In this document: in pieces, positions 25,719 to 34,240 of the stretch
Position numbering within the stretch: the first letter of the stretch is position 1
How the letters are laid out: each line of letters begins with the position of its first letter
DNA from: Prevotella sp.
GTDB taxonomy: Bacteria; Bacteroidota; Bacteroidia; Bacteroidales; Dysgonomonadaceae
Direction: 5' to 3'
Length of the DNA: 50,942 nt
Assembly: GCA_031285905.1 (NCBI GenBank)
Contig: JAITVH010000164.1
Coordinates: 1 to 50,942 of the forward strand
The notes under the pieces: generated by a model
The model's input: only the letters and a program-made list of their open reading frames with translations
Told to the model about the DNA's origin: nothing
The model's database searches: none
Position numbers and translations under genes: made by a program

Positions 25719-25766
25719 AAAAAAGACTTGCAATATATTCATTTAATAATATCGCAAGTCTTTTTT
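25719..25766. terminator. Terminator-like hairpin upstream of the sulfatase
   Basis: A perfect 13-base stem (25719-25731 with 25754-25766; GACTTGC core) has A and T tracts on both sides. It lies about 80 bases before the sulfatase start, where no known gene ends; it may close a transcript coming from the right-hand gap or attenuate the sulfatase. Confidence 0.55.
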
Positions 25767-26206
25767 AGTCTAAATATTGTGAAGTTATCGAATTTGTATA
25801 AGGCGATTGATTTGTGTTTAATTAATCAGCTATAATCAAATGACTATAAGTTAAATATTCGTTTATAGCTTTATGATTGATCGCTCTTTACAATTTCATT
25901 AAACAAATATATCGAAAATATAATCAAGTAAATAAAAATTATGTCAAAATAGATTGAAGTGTGATGTTAAAGTCTGATTTTTATAGATTTCAATCCTGGT
26001 TAATCTTGAGTAACAGATACTCGAAAAGTAAATCTTTTTTCAGAAGCGAGTATCTTAATGTAATTGCAATAACTTATGGGCCTTAATCTTATTTAGTACA
26101 AATATGATTAAAAGCTTCTCTTCCTTGAAATATTATAATAAGGTACAATCTTTTCAAGGTTTTCTGTAAAAAGTAAAAAACATTCTTTACATGCGGCTTT
26201 TTGTCT
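25767..26206. other. Gene-free region with a hairpin
   Basis: No reading frame of note. AGATACTCG at 26015-26023 pairs perfectly with 26047-26055 across 23 bases. A small RNA is possible but unsupported. Confidence 0.4.
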
Positions 26207-26214
26207 TATTTTTG
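26207..26214 (+). promoter_or_regulatory. Candidate -7 element for the thioesterase gene
   Basis: TATTTTTG matches TAnnTTTG, 29 bases upstream of the ATG at 26244. Confidence 0.4.
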
Positions 26215-26243
26215 TTGTTTGGTAAATCAAAAAAAATAATTAA

Positions 26244-26651
26244 ATGACAATAAACGATTTTTTCGATAAAGATAAATTCGCCTTGAATGCAGGGGTTAAG
26301 CTTTTAGAAGTAAGAAAAGGTTATGCAAGAGCTAGTATGGAGATCACTCCTATGCATTTTAATGCAGGTGGTGTATGCCAGGGTGGAGCAATATTTACCT
26401 TGGCCGATTTTGCCTTTGCTGCAGCAACTAATAGTCATGGACAATTGACATTTTCGATTACTTCTAATATCAACTTTTTTAAATCTGAGAGTGAAGGTAC
26501 TTTATACGCAGAAGCAAAAGAGGTCTTCTGCCATAAGCGTATACCAAATTGTGAGGTTCATATCACTAATAAAGAAGGAGAGTTGATTGCCAGTTTTACC
26601 GGAACCGGATATCGGAAGGATATTCAATTACCATTTAAATCTATCGAATAA
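26244..26651 (+). CDS. PaaI-family hotdog thioesterase
   Basis: The 135-residue single hotdog domain would hydrolyse an acyl-CoA. The family helix is clear: HFNAGGVCQGGAIFTLADFAFAAATN (residues 38-63), with the acidic D55. The usual catalytic-loop HGG is QGG here (Q46), so activity may be changed or an ordinary variant may be represented. The strand STSNINFFKSESEGTLYAEA-like region and the C-terminal GELIASFTGTGYRK strand also fit. It has its own promoter-like element and no operon partner; the tRNA-His gene follows. Confidence 0.85.
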   Translation: MTINDFFDKDKFALNAGVKLLEVRKGYARASMEITPMHFNAGGVCQGGAIFTLADFAFAAATNSHGQLTFSITSNINFFKSESEGTLYAEAKEVFCHKRIPNCEVHITNKEGELIASFTGTGYRKDIQLPFKSIE

Positions 26652-26779
26652 TTACTCTCGTGTATATCTTGAATGATCTGATATAAAAGCGAACTATTTA
26701 TTTAATATTGTAATGAAATAAGAGTCAAATACTTGTAGTTTTACTGTATGAAAGTGGAATAATTTTTAATGCGAACTCC

Positions 26780-26809
26780 TTGTTTTTATAATAAAATTGC
26801 ATATATTTG
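26780..26809 (+). promoter_or_regulatory. Promoter of tRNA-His
   Basis: TTG (26780-26782), 19 bases, then TATATTTG (26802-26809): the Bacteroidetes -33/-7 arrangement, 17 bases before the tRNA. Confidence 0.65.
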
Positions 26810-26826
26810 CACCGCAATTGAAATAT

Positions 26827-26904
<78 letters not shown>

Positions 26905-27103
26905 TTGAAAGATAGGCTACTATGAAAAGTAGCTTATTATTTTTAAGGTTTCTTTGATATACAATAAATTTACACTGTTAATAGAGATTCTTAATGCTTT
27001 AAAATTATGGTTATTGATAGTTTTCTTATCATTTAACTAATCTTTTTGTCAAAATTTTTCTTTACTTTGCAATTACTTTACTAATGTTTAAATCTATTTG
27101 ATT

Positions 27104-27511
27104 ATGAAGAGAATTTTATTCTTATCTATTTTAACACTCTTTATGTTAAGCTGCGGACAAAGGACACAAACTCAATCCACCACGAATCAGGAAGGACAAA
27201 CAGCAAATCCTAATAATCCGACAATCACAACTATAGAGGAAACTTTATGGGGATCGTTTACTACACGGTATGACTTTACAGATGCAATGATTTATCATTT
27301 TACAAATGACAACGAATGTCAAATTACATACATCGGTACAGGCAGGCCAACTACTACGGTTACATATAAATATCAAGTGAATGGAAATAGAGTAACGATT
27401 ATTCCATTTAAAGATCATAACGAAAAAATAATGAATTATATTATAGATTTTGAGTCGAATATAATTTATGCAGCAAATAATCCTGCAGAGAAATTTAAAC
27501 GTTTATATTAA
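27104..27511 (+). CDS. Small lipoprotein of unknown function
   Basis: From the ATG at 27104 (two codons inside a TTG frame) the product has 135 residues. The leader MKRILFLSILTLFMLSC ends in a lipobox (C17). A low-complexity linker rich in Q, T and N (residues 18-45) leads to a small beta-rich domain with YDFTDAMIYHFTNDNECQITYIG and VTYKYQVNGNRVTIIPFKD, resembling the small lipocalin-like lipoproteins common in Bacteroidetes, which are mostly uncharacterised. I do not assign a role. A perfect palindromic terminator follows at 27575-27622. Confidence 0.75.
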   Translation: MKRILFLSILTLFMLSCGQRTQTQSTTNQEGQTANPNNPTITTIEETLWGSFTTRYDFTDAMIYHFTNDNECQITYIGTGRPTTTVTYKYQVNGNRVTIIPFKDHNEKIMNYIIDFESNIIYAANNPAEKFKRLY

Positions 27512-27574
27512 AGAAAAAGACAAAAGTATTTTTGTATATATTCTTAATTGATAGGTATAATTCTTTATCATAAT

Positions 27575-27622
27575 ATAAAACAGTAAAACCTCTTAATATA
27601 TTAAGAGGTTTTACTGTTTTAT
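27575..27622. terminator. 48-base perfect palindrome, probable bidirectional terminator
   Basis: The 24-base arms (27575-27598 and 27599-27622) are exact reverse complements with no spacer; the core is ACCTCTTAATATATTAAGAG. T- and A-rich ends face the lipoprotein gene and, on the other strand, znuC 297 bases away. Confidence 0.75.
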
Positions 27623-27918
27623 AGATTTTGGAGATATATTATCAATTGTTTTATTTTAATAAAATACCTTATGTCTAAATATCTGGATCTCATATAGACG
27701 GAAAGAGTTGGGAATACGTGTACAGGAGATGGAGTAGAATTGACATTCCATTCTCAAAGTAATTAAGTATTACCTGTTTAAGAGAAAGAAAATCAATTTA
27801 TCTATTTGGAAGATCGATGAACACCTGTAAATGTTATATATAGTTACTTATCTACATTGATGAAGATAAGCCAGTAATAGAATGGAAAGAATCTTGGTCT
27901 TTGAAGGATTTTAAATAA
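27623..27918. other. Gap after znuC, possible gene debris
   Basis: No intact gene. A 24-codon plus-strand frame at 27844-27918 reads DKPVIEWKESWSLKDFK and stops against the znuC stop. The EWKESW wording recalls the start of AlbA/Schlafen-like domains, which would make it a remnant, but the stretch is too short to be sure. Confidence 0.3.
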
Positions 27919-28710
27919 TTAATTGTTGTTCTCTTTGCAGCAGTCGCATCCTTCATGCTTTTCTAATACTCTGTGTGGAAAGTCTCCATGCCCTACAATT
28001 TCTATCGGACATGTCGAATATGTCTTTTCAAGCCAGTCGGAGGATATATTAGAACCTGAGTGGTAATGCAGTCCTTCATTTATGCATGCAATATTTTTCA
28101 CTAATGAAATAACTGTGCCCACATCGTGAGAGACAAGAACTATCGCAGTTTCCTTATTCAAATCTTCTAATATCTTGTAAAAGTCGGTTTCGAAACGTTT
28201 ATCTACATATGAGTTAGGCTCATCTAATATTAGTAGGGATGGACTATCGATAATAGCACGTCCGAGTAAGGTGCGTTGAAGTTGTCCTCCCGATAGTGCT
28301 CCTATAGGTTTTTCTGTCAATTTCTCCAACCCCATCTTTTGGACAATTTCGTATGCTCTGTCTTTTTGTTCTTTGCTATATCTGTTAAATAATCTGCTTT
28401 TAATACTTAAACCTGATATAATAACATCAAATACAGATATAGGAAATTTTTTATCAATCTGGTTTATTTGAGGTAGATAGCCAATGTTTATTCTATTTAT
28501 CTTTTTGTTTTTATCAAAAAAGGAAATATTCCCTGAAACAGGCCTTATCAGACCAAGGAGTGTTTTCAGCAAAGTTGTTTTTCCTCCGCCATTCGGCCCT
28601 ATTATTCCCAGAAAGTCATTCGTGAATATGTCCAGATTAACCTCTCTTAATACATATGGACGATCTTCATAACCTACGTTGAGATTTCTTATTTCAACCA
28701 GTTTATTCAT
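27919..28710 (-). CDS. znuC: Zinc/manganese ABC transporter ATP-binding protein, ZnuC-like
   Basis: The 263-residue ATPase has all ABC motifs in order: Walker A GPNGGGKTT (38-46), a Q-loop in GYLPQ, signature LSGGQ (139-143), Walker B LLILDEP and H-loop VSHD (H195). The C-terminal tail holds HGDFPHR and the cysteine pair CDCCKEN, possibly metal-binding. Its start overlaps the znuA stop by 4 bases (ATGA), so it pairs with ZnuA to drive metal uptake. The matching membrane permease (ZnuB) is not next to it nor elsewhere in the window, which is abnormal. Confidence 0.88.
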   Translation of the reverse strand: MNKLVEIRNLNVGYEDRPYVLREVNLDIFTNDFLGIIGPNGGGKTTLLKTLLGLIRPVSGNISFFDKNKKINRINIGYLPQINQIDKKFPISVFDVIISGLSIKSRLFNRYSKEQKDRAYEIVQKMGLEKLTEKPIGALSGGQLQRTLLGRAIIDSPSLLILDEPNSYVDKRFETDFYKILEDLNKETAIVLVSHDVGTVISLVKNIACINEGLHYHSGSNISSDWLEKTYSTCPIEIVGHGDFPHRVLEKHEGCDCCKENNN

Positions 28711-29609
28711 ATTTCTCCCAATGTGATGGCTTTCGCTATTTTTATTAGTTCTTCATTCCAATAATATGATAATAAATTAATAGGGATTGTTTTTCCTCCA
28801 ATTTCTTTTGCAACAGTTTCAGCATTTTTAGTGTCGAATTCTTCTTGTATGAAGACAACTTTAATTTTTTCCGCTTTGGCCTTATCTATTAATTCTTTCA
28901 ATTGAGAAGGTGATGGGTTTTTACCTTCATACTCTATTGAGTATTGCATTAATCCATATTCGTCTGCAAAGTAGCTAAGCGCAGGATGATATATGATAAA
29001 AGCTTTGCTGTCTGATTGATCTAAATATGATCTTATTATACTGTCTGTTTCATTTATTTCTCTTATCAGTTCATTATAGTTCTTTGTATAATCAGCCTCA
29101 TTCTTATTATCAGTTTCCAGTAAAGCTTTGTACATATTTTCTACTATTGTTTTTGCAGATTTCACAGAGCTCCATGTATGCGGGTCGCCCCCTATGTGGC
29201 CATGCTGATGCTCATCTTTATGATCATGAGTTTCGTCGTTGCAATGAACATGCGCATCTCCTACAGGCATTATTCCGTCTGAACAGTCTATAATTTTTAG
29301 ATCAGGCTTTTCTGTAGCCATTTTGTCTGTCAATACGTTTTCTATGCCTAGATAACCAATTTTAAAATAGATGATGCTATTGCTTAGGTCTCTCATTTGG
29401 GATGGGGTAAAGTCTGCACTTTCCGGATTAGATCCGGCTGGGATAATAGCTTTAACTTTATAATGATTTCCTACTATTTTCTCCAAAAAGTATTTTTGAG
29501 GCTCTATTGTTACTGTTAGAACTTCGGCTCTTTCTCTTGTATTTGGTTTACATCCCCCAAGTGAAACAACTATCAATAGGATGATTGATACTAATAATTT
29601 ACTGCTCAT
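28707..29609 (-). CDS. znuA: Zinc ABC transporter substrate-binding lipoprotein, ZnuA-like
   Basis: The 300-residue protein starts with a lipoprotein signal (LLIVVSLGGC, C20). The cluster A-I metal-binding fold is visible as TIEPQKYFLEKI, PESADFTPSQ and a His-rich loop at residues 118-144 (GDAHVHC, HDHKDEHQHGH) typical of zinc-binding members, followed by GGDPHTW. Later, YHPALSYFADEYGL holds another ligand. It binds zinc in the periplasm for the ZnuC-driven importer. It lies 2 bases after the carbonic anhydrase gene and overlaps znuC by 4 bases, so all three are cotranscribed. Confidence 0.9.
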   Translation of the reverse strand: MSSKLLVSIILLIVVSLGGCKPNTRERAEVLTVTIEPQKYFLEKIVGNHYKVKAIIPAGSNPESADFTPSQMRDLSNSIIYFKIGYLGIENVLTDKMATEKPDLKIIDCSDGIMPVGDAHVHCNDETHDHKDEHQHGHIGGDPHTWSSVKSAKTIVENMYKALLETDNKNEADYTKNYNELIREINETDSIIRSYLDQSDSKAFIIYHPALSYFADEYGLMQYSIEYEGKNPSPSQLKELIDKAKAEKIKVVFIQEEFDTKNAETVAKEIGGKTIPINLLSYYWNEELIKIAKAITLGEI

Positions 29610-29611
29610 GT

Positions 29612-30253
29612 CTATCCTTTCTTGGTAAGATCGTATATCTTACGTACTCTATTAAGTTCTTTTTCAAAATCAATATCCAGGTCTTTCAATATTCCCGCAT
29701 TCAGGTCATATACCCATCCGGCTACTTTCGGAAAACCTTTTTCCAGATATGACTTTTGTACTTCAGCTGTTTTTATTACGTTCAGGCATTGTTCATATAC
29801 ATTAAGTTCTACCAGCCGGTTCGAACGTTCATGTTCAGGAAGTGCATCCAGTTCTTTCTCATGCAGGCGGTACACATCACGTATATTTCTTAGCCATGGG
29901 TTTAATATACCCAGATCTTTTGGTTGCATTGCGGCCTTTATACCTCCACAATTATAATGTCCACAAACAATGATAAACTTTACATTTAGGTGTTCTACTG
30001 CATAGTTTATCACTGATAACGAATTGAGGTCGCTATTGACTACCATATTAGCAATATTGCGGTGTACAAATACTTCACCGGGTTGTAACCCCATTATTTC
30101 ATTTGCATGTACTCGGCTATCAGAACAGCCTATATACAGATATTCAGGGTTCTGCTCCTTTGCCAGATGAGAGAAAAAATCAGGATCTTGAGTATTCATT
30201 TTCTTTACCCATTCTTTATTGGCTGAGAATATTTTCTTATATGAATTTTCCAT
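29612..30253 (-). CDS. Beta-class carbonic anhydrase
   Basis: This 213-residue enzyme hydrates CO2 to bicarbonate. The zinc ligands and active-site dyad are visible: C43, D45 and R47 in IGCSDSRVHANEIMG, and H99 and C102 in VCGHYNCGG. Length and the RNIANMV and AVEHLNV segments fit the class. It sits 1 base after coaE and 2 bases before znuA, so it belongs to one transcription unit with the zinc-uptake genes. A zinc-requiring enzyme beside zinc import is a reasonable functional pairing, though the order is unusual. Confidence 0.94.
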   Translation of the reverse strand: MENSYKKIFSANKEWVKKMNTQDPDFFSHLAKEQNPEYLYIGCSDSRVHANEIMGLQPGEVFVHRNIANMVVNSDLNSLSVINYAVEHLNVKFIIVCGHYNCGGIKAAMQPKDLGILNPWLRNIRDVYRLHEKELDALPEHERSNRLVELNVYEQCLNVIKTAEVQKSYLEKGFPKVAGWVYDLNAGILKDLDIDFEKELNRVRKIYDLTKKG

Positions 30254-30254
30254 A

Positions 30255-30845
30255 TTATTTATCCGATGTTTTTAAACTATTAATTATATCTAATGTTTGT
30301 TTAATCAATGAATGTTTTTCATCGTTAATAATTATAAAGTCAGCAAGGTTTATTTTTTCTTCATCAGATAGTTGATTACCTATCCTTTCTAAGACTTTTT
30401 CTTCAGAGATATTATCTCTTTTTATTACTCTTTGAATTCGGAATTCTATTGGTGTATATACAAGTATGATTTTATCCATAAATCTATTGAAGCCAGATTC
30501 GTATAGAATGGCTGCCTCTTGTGCTACTATTTTATTTCTATTGTTTTTTTGTAGCCATTCGTCCCAGTCTTCTTTTACTTCAGGATGAATGATTGCATTT
30601 ACTTCGTTAAGTTTATTTTTGTCATTAAAAATATAAGATGCAAGCAGAGGTTTATTGAGAGTTCCATTTTTATATAGTTCCTTTCCAAATAATCTGATTA
30701 GTTTTTCGCGGATGATGGGGGAGGACTCTGTGAGTTTTTTACTTTCTTTATCAGCAATATAAACGGGAACTCCGTATAATGAAAGAATTTGAGAAACAGT
30801 TGATTTTCCGCTTCCTATGCCACCTGTTACTCCAAGCCTAATCAT
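30255..30845 (-). CDS. coaE: Dephospho-CoA kinase
   Basis: The 196-residue enzyme carries out the last step of coenzyme A synthesis, phosphorylating the ribose 3'-OH. The P-loop TGGIGSGKST (7-16) and the family blocks VYIADKES, IHPEVKEDWDEWL and VAQEAAILYESGF are present, with RVIKRDN-like lid residues near the C-terminus. It follows the YbbR-domain gene by 12 bases and is followed by carbonic anhydrase after 1 base. The nusB-yajC-ybbR-coaE order is common in Bacteroidetes; the genes after it are not. Confidence 0.93.
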   Translation of the reverse strand: MIRLGVTGGIGSGKSTVSQILSLYGVPVYIADKESKKLTESSPIIREKLIRLFGKELYKNGTLNKPLLASYIFNDKNKLNEVNAIIHPEVKEDWDEWLQKNNRNKIVAQEAAILYESGFNRFMDKIILVYTPIEFRIQRVIKRDNISEEKVLERIGNQLSDEEKINLADFIIINDEKHSLIKQTLDIINSLKTSDK

Positions 30846-30857
30846 ACAATTATAAGT

Positions 30858-31850
30858 TTATTTTTGTTCTAAAACAAATTCTACTTCTGTTGGGATCGGT
30901 AGTTTTGGCTGCACATAATCGGGTATCTCTGCAATGATTACAGGCAGATAAGTTTCTTTTGATGTAATGATATCGTTATAATTAACAATCACCTTGAAGT
31001 CAGTAGCATCAATATCATCATATCTTCTAAGTCCAACAAAGAATGGTATTTTAACCGATGACGGGAATAACTTTATATTAAGATTTTCGGGTAAATTGAT
31101 GCACGTGACCGGAACTTCTACGTCTTTCTGTGTAAACTCATCCACAGGGATATTTAACTCGATTGAACCAGGAAAGTATTTGATCCCTTTTTTAGGTTGC
31201 ATTGCGATTCTTACTTTTCTGGCTGAAGTGATATTGTTTAAACTGTCATCAACAGTGTGCGCGTACCGGAGCGTATCTAATGCTGCCTTGGTTCCGTATG
31301 CCATAACTGAATCGGGGCTTATTGTCAGTTCACCATCCAGAAGATAGCCGGAAGCAAGCCGCACATACCCATCATAAATAACAGGCAACTTCTTTTCATG
31401 TAGCGCCGAATACTTGTAATTAATGTAGGATGGGTTATAGCCTAATAATTCTGTAGAAGAGGAAAATTTATCCTGAATCAATTTTTTCAAATTCGCACCT
31501 TGGATCATTTTTTCCTTATCTTCTTTTAATGCATCCTTAATATTTATTTCCAGAGAATCTTTTCTTTTTGTAAGGTAATAGTTAATAAGAGTTGATCCAT
31601 CGTCTCTTATACGTACTTCAATATTTTCGGGTAAATCACTTTCGAAAGCAATATTTTCAGGGACATTTACGTATTTGATTGGAATGACATATGTGGCATC
31701 AAATTTTTGGCGCCATATCTGCATCATCCAAAAAATTGAAGCTAATAAAACAAAAAATAAAAAAGTCAGAACTTTTTTCCATGATAAATTTTTGAAAAAC
31801 GATCTGACTTCTTCTTTAAGCATATCTTTAGTATCGCTCATTTCAGCCAT
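30858..31850 (-). CDS. YbbR-like domain protein
   Basis: Starting at the ATG at 31850 (a TTG frame two codons longer exists) the product has 330 residues. One membrane helix at about residues 28-45 (VLTFLFFVLLASIFWMMQIW) is followed by extracytoplasmic YbbR-type beta domains with the repeating pattern NVPENIAFESDLPENIEVRI, VTCINLPENLNIKLFPSSVKI and a conserved DVEVPV strand. In Firmicutes YbbR (CdaR) regulates a diadenylate cyclase; in Bacteroidetes the role is not settled. It lies between yajC and coaE in the usual order. Confidence 0.85.
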   Translation of the reverse strand: MAEMSDTKDMLKEEVRSFFKNLSWKKVLTFLFFVLLASIFWMMQIWRQKFDATYVIPIKYVNVPENIAFESDLPENIEVRIRDDGSTLINYYLTKRKDSLEINIKDALKEDKEKMIQGANLKKLIQDKFSSSTELLGYNPSYINYKYSALHEKKLPVIYDGYVRLASGYLLDGELTISPDSVMAYGTKAALDTLRYAHTVDDSLNNITSARKVRIAMQPKKGIKYFPGSIELNIPVDEFTQKDVEVPVTCINLPENLNIKLFPSSVKIPFFVGLRRYDDIDATDFKVIVNYNDIITSKETYLPVIIAEIPDYVQPKLPIPTEVEFVLEQK

Positions 31851-31879
31851 ACTCAATTCTCATTAATACATCTGTAAAA

Positions 31880-32215
31880 CTACTTATTTGTCTGAGTATC
31901 TTCTGCTGAGACGTAAACAGACGTTTTTTCAACTTTTATCCTTATGTTTTCTGCAATTTCAAGAATGAAGTAAGTTTCTCCTATTTCTTTTACTCTTCCA
32001 TGTATTCCTCCTGCAGTAACTACTTTATCCCCCACTTTTATGGCATTACGGGCTTCCTGAAGTTGTTTTTGTTTCTTTTGTTGCGGCCTGATCATAAAGA
32101 AATACATAATGGCAAATAATAATACCATCATGATGATCATACCACCGCTACTACCTAGAAAACCTCCCGCCGGCGCCCCTTCTGCTGCTTGTAATAATAC
32201 ATTTAATAAAGTCAT
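31880..32215 (-). CDS. yajC: Preprotein translocase subunit YajC
   Basis: The 111-residue protein has one membrane helix (about residues 26-42, MIIMMVLLFAIMYFFMI) followed by the family signature RPQQKKQKQLQE and the soluble KVGDKVVTAGGIHGRVKEIGE domain. YajC accompanies SecDF in the inner membrane. Length is normal. A TATATTTG element on this strand at 32284-32291 suggests it also has its own promoter inside the nusB-coaE run. Confidence 0.95.
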   Translation of the reverse strand: MTLLNVLLQAAEGAPAGGFLGSSGGMIIMMVLLFAIMYFFMIRPQQKKQKQLQEARNAIKVGDKVVTAGGIHGRVKEIGETYFILEIAENIRIKVEKTSVYVSAEDTQTNK

Positions 32216-32283
32216 AACAATCTTTTAGTATTTTAAGTTTAATAATATTCCAGCTGTTTATCTCCTTATTGTTGTAATGAATA

Positions 32284-32291
32284 CAAATATA
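32284..32291 (-). promoter_or_regulatory. Candidate -7 element for yajC
   Basis: The minus strand reads TATATTTG, 69 bases upstream of the yajC start, in the 120-base gap after nusB. Confidence 0.4.
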
Positions 32292-32335
32292 GCTGAATAT
32301 TTTGAATTAATATGAATTGATAAATCTGATTAATG

Positions 32336-33262
32336 CTATTTCTTAGATATTTTTTTATCTTCTTTCAACTCTTTGACAATAGCATCCAGAATACCATTTA
32401 TAAATGATGCACTTTTGGCAGTGCTATATGACTTGGCTATATCTATGTATTCATTCAATGTTACATTAATTGGAATAGACGGGAATGATATTATTTCAGC
32501 AATAGCAATTTGCATGATTACCATATCCATCATGGCAATACGTTCTGATTCCCAATTTTTGGTGTATTTATCAATAAGTTCTCTGTAGGCGTTTCCGTTC
32601 CATAACGATTCTTTAAGCAATTTAACAGCAAACTCACGATCAGTTTCATCTTTGAACATCGGCAATAATTCCTGTGCAGTTCCTTTACTCTCGTCGAATC
32701 GTTTAATAGTTTTAAGGACAAATGATTCTACGATTTCGATATCATCATTCCAGTAAAGACTTTCGTCTTCGAGGATAATATATAGTTCTTCATTTGTGCA
32801 GATTATTTGCTTAAATACTTTTCTCCAAAATTCACGGTCATCTTCATACAGTCCTGTTTCTGTTGCTGTATACTCTTTATATATATCTGAATTTAATATA
32901 TTGTCTAATGTTTTTTTTATAAAAGCTTCATGTTCTGCCCATGAAAAAGGATGATCTCGCAAATACCTTTCCAATTCTCTGTTTTGAGAAAGTTGTATTA
33001 TGAATTTGTTATTTAACAATTTTATATTTGGCTTTATATCCGCTTCGGAAGGTAATAGCTTTGACTTGCGGACATTTACTTTTTGTTCGTATGCCTCAGT
33101 CAGTTCGATCATTAGGGCTAACAGATAGAAATACAGATCATATGATTTCTGTAAACTGAATAGCAACTCATCCTCTGCCTTTTTCATACTAATAGAATCA
33201 TCCTGACAGCATGAAAAAAGAATTTGTACAACCCTGATACGAATAAGAACGCGATTTATCAT
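32336..33262 (-). CDS. nusB: Transcription antitermination factor NusB, long form
   Basis: The product has 308 residues against about 140 in E. coli NusB. The last 140 residues form the all-helical NusB domain (about 165-300), with DREFAVKLLKESLWN, WESERIAMMDMVIMQIAIAEI and the closing PINVTLNEYIDIAKSYSTAKSASFINGILD. The N-terminal 150 residues are a helical extension that begins MINRVLIRIRVVQILFSCCQD, itself NusB-like; such long forms are normal in Bacteroidetes. NusB binds boxA RNA with NusE to prevent termination in rRNA operons. It heads the minus-strand run through znuC. Confidence 0.93.
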   Translation of the reverse strand: MINRVLIRIRVVQILFSCCQDDSISMKKAEDELLFSLQKSYDLYFYLLALMIELTEAYEQKVNVRKSKLLPSEADIKPNIKLLNNKFIIQLSQNRELERYLRDHPFSWAEHEAFIKKTLDNILNSDIYKEYTATETGLYEDDREFWRKVFKQIICTNEELYIILEDESLYWNDDIEIVESFVLKTIKRFDESKGTAQELLPMFKDETDREFAVKLLKESLWNGNAYRELIDKYTKNWESERIAMMDMVIMQIAIAEIISFPSIPINVTLNEYIDIAKSYSTAKSASFINGILDAIVKELKEDKKISKK

Positions 33263-33288
33263 TTTCGATAATAAAATGTTTCAGGCTG

Positions 33289-33296
33289 CAAAATTA
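33289..33296 (-). promoter_or_regulatory. Candidate -7 element for nusB
   Basis: The minus strand reads TAATTTTG, 27 bases upstream of the nusB start. Confidence 0.4.
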
Positions 33297-33465
33297 AACA
33301 TTTTTTTTGAAAGAATGTATTTATGCCTATGTATCTGCATAAATTATTATATTTTAATGCTATTTGATATATTATTCTTCATTATATCTATTCATTATAT
33401 CTTGTATAGATTGAATCTATTATAAATAATTCATAATCATAGGGGTGTATATGTTCCGTTTAAAT

Positions 33466-33473
33466 TATCTTTG
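33466..33473 (+). promoter_or_regulatory. Candidate -7 element for cmk-ispH
   Basis: TATCTTTG matches TAnnTTTG, 68 bases upstream of the cmk start. Confidence 0.4.
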
Positions 33474-33541
33474 TTTGATTTTAGAGAATTTCTTATTTAT
33501 TAGAAATATATTGTTTCACATAAAACGTTTAAACTTAAAGA

Positions 33542-34240
33542 ATGAAAAAAATAGTTGTTGCAGTAGACGGATTTTCATCTAATGGGAAAAGTACAATGGC
33601 AAAAAGTCTGGCTAAAGAAATTGGTTATATTTATATAGACAGCGGTGCCATGTATAGGGCTGTAACACTCTATTGCATTCAACACAATCTTTTCCGAGGA
33701 GACGAATTGGATGAAAATAAGTTGCTATCTGAAATAAAAAATATAGAGATCAAATTTAGGCTGAATAAAGATACAAACCTGCCGGAGACCTATCTGAATG
33801 GTGAAAATGTTGAAGCTGAGATACGAACAATGGAAGTGTCTTCAAAAGTGAGTATAGTCAGTGCATTGCCATTTGTACGACAGGCGATGGTTGCTTCGCA
33901 ACAGACAATGGGAAAAGAAAAAGAAATAGTAATGGACGGGCGTGATATAGGTACTGTTGTTTTTCCTGATGCTGAACTGAAAATATTTGTAACAGCGGAG
34001 CCGGAAATCAGGGCGCAGAGACGTTTTGATGAACTCAAAGCAAAAGGAGATAATAAGACTACATACGAAGAGGTATTGGAAAACCTTAGAATGAGGGATC
34101 ATCTGGATCAGACAAGGGAGGAAAGCCCTCTGAAAATGGCAGATGATGCTATACTTCTCGATAACTCATATATGACCATTGATGAACAAATGCAATGGTT
34201 GATAGATAAGTTTAATCAAATAATTAATAATCAAAAATGA
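33542..34240 (+). CDS. cmk: (d)CMP kinase
   Basis: The 232-residue cytidylate kinase phosphorylates CMP and dCMP. The P-loop [53 protein letters not shown] and RAQRRFDEL blocks are in the usual order, with [15 protein letters not shown] near the lid. Its last bases overlap the start of ispH by 4 (ATGA), so the two form one unit. In many Bacteroidetes these two genes stand together. Confidence 0.96.
   Translation: MKKIVVAVDGFSSNGKSTMAKSLAKEIGYIYIDSGAMYRAVTLYCIQHNLFRGDELDENKLLSEIKNIEIKFRLNKDTNLPETYLNGENVEAEIRTMEVSSKVSIVSALPFVRQAMVASQQTMGKEKEIVMDGRDIGTVVFPDAELKIFVTAEPEIRAQRRFDELKAKGDNKTTYEEVLENLRMRDHLDQTREESPLKMADDAILLDNSYMTIDEQMQWLIDKFNQIINNQK

Noticed and set aside
25641..25742. Longer N-terminus of the sulfatase
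   Set aside because: The extension places a second hydrophobic stretch before a good signal peptide and runs through a terminator hairpin.
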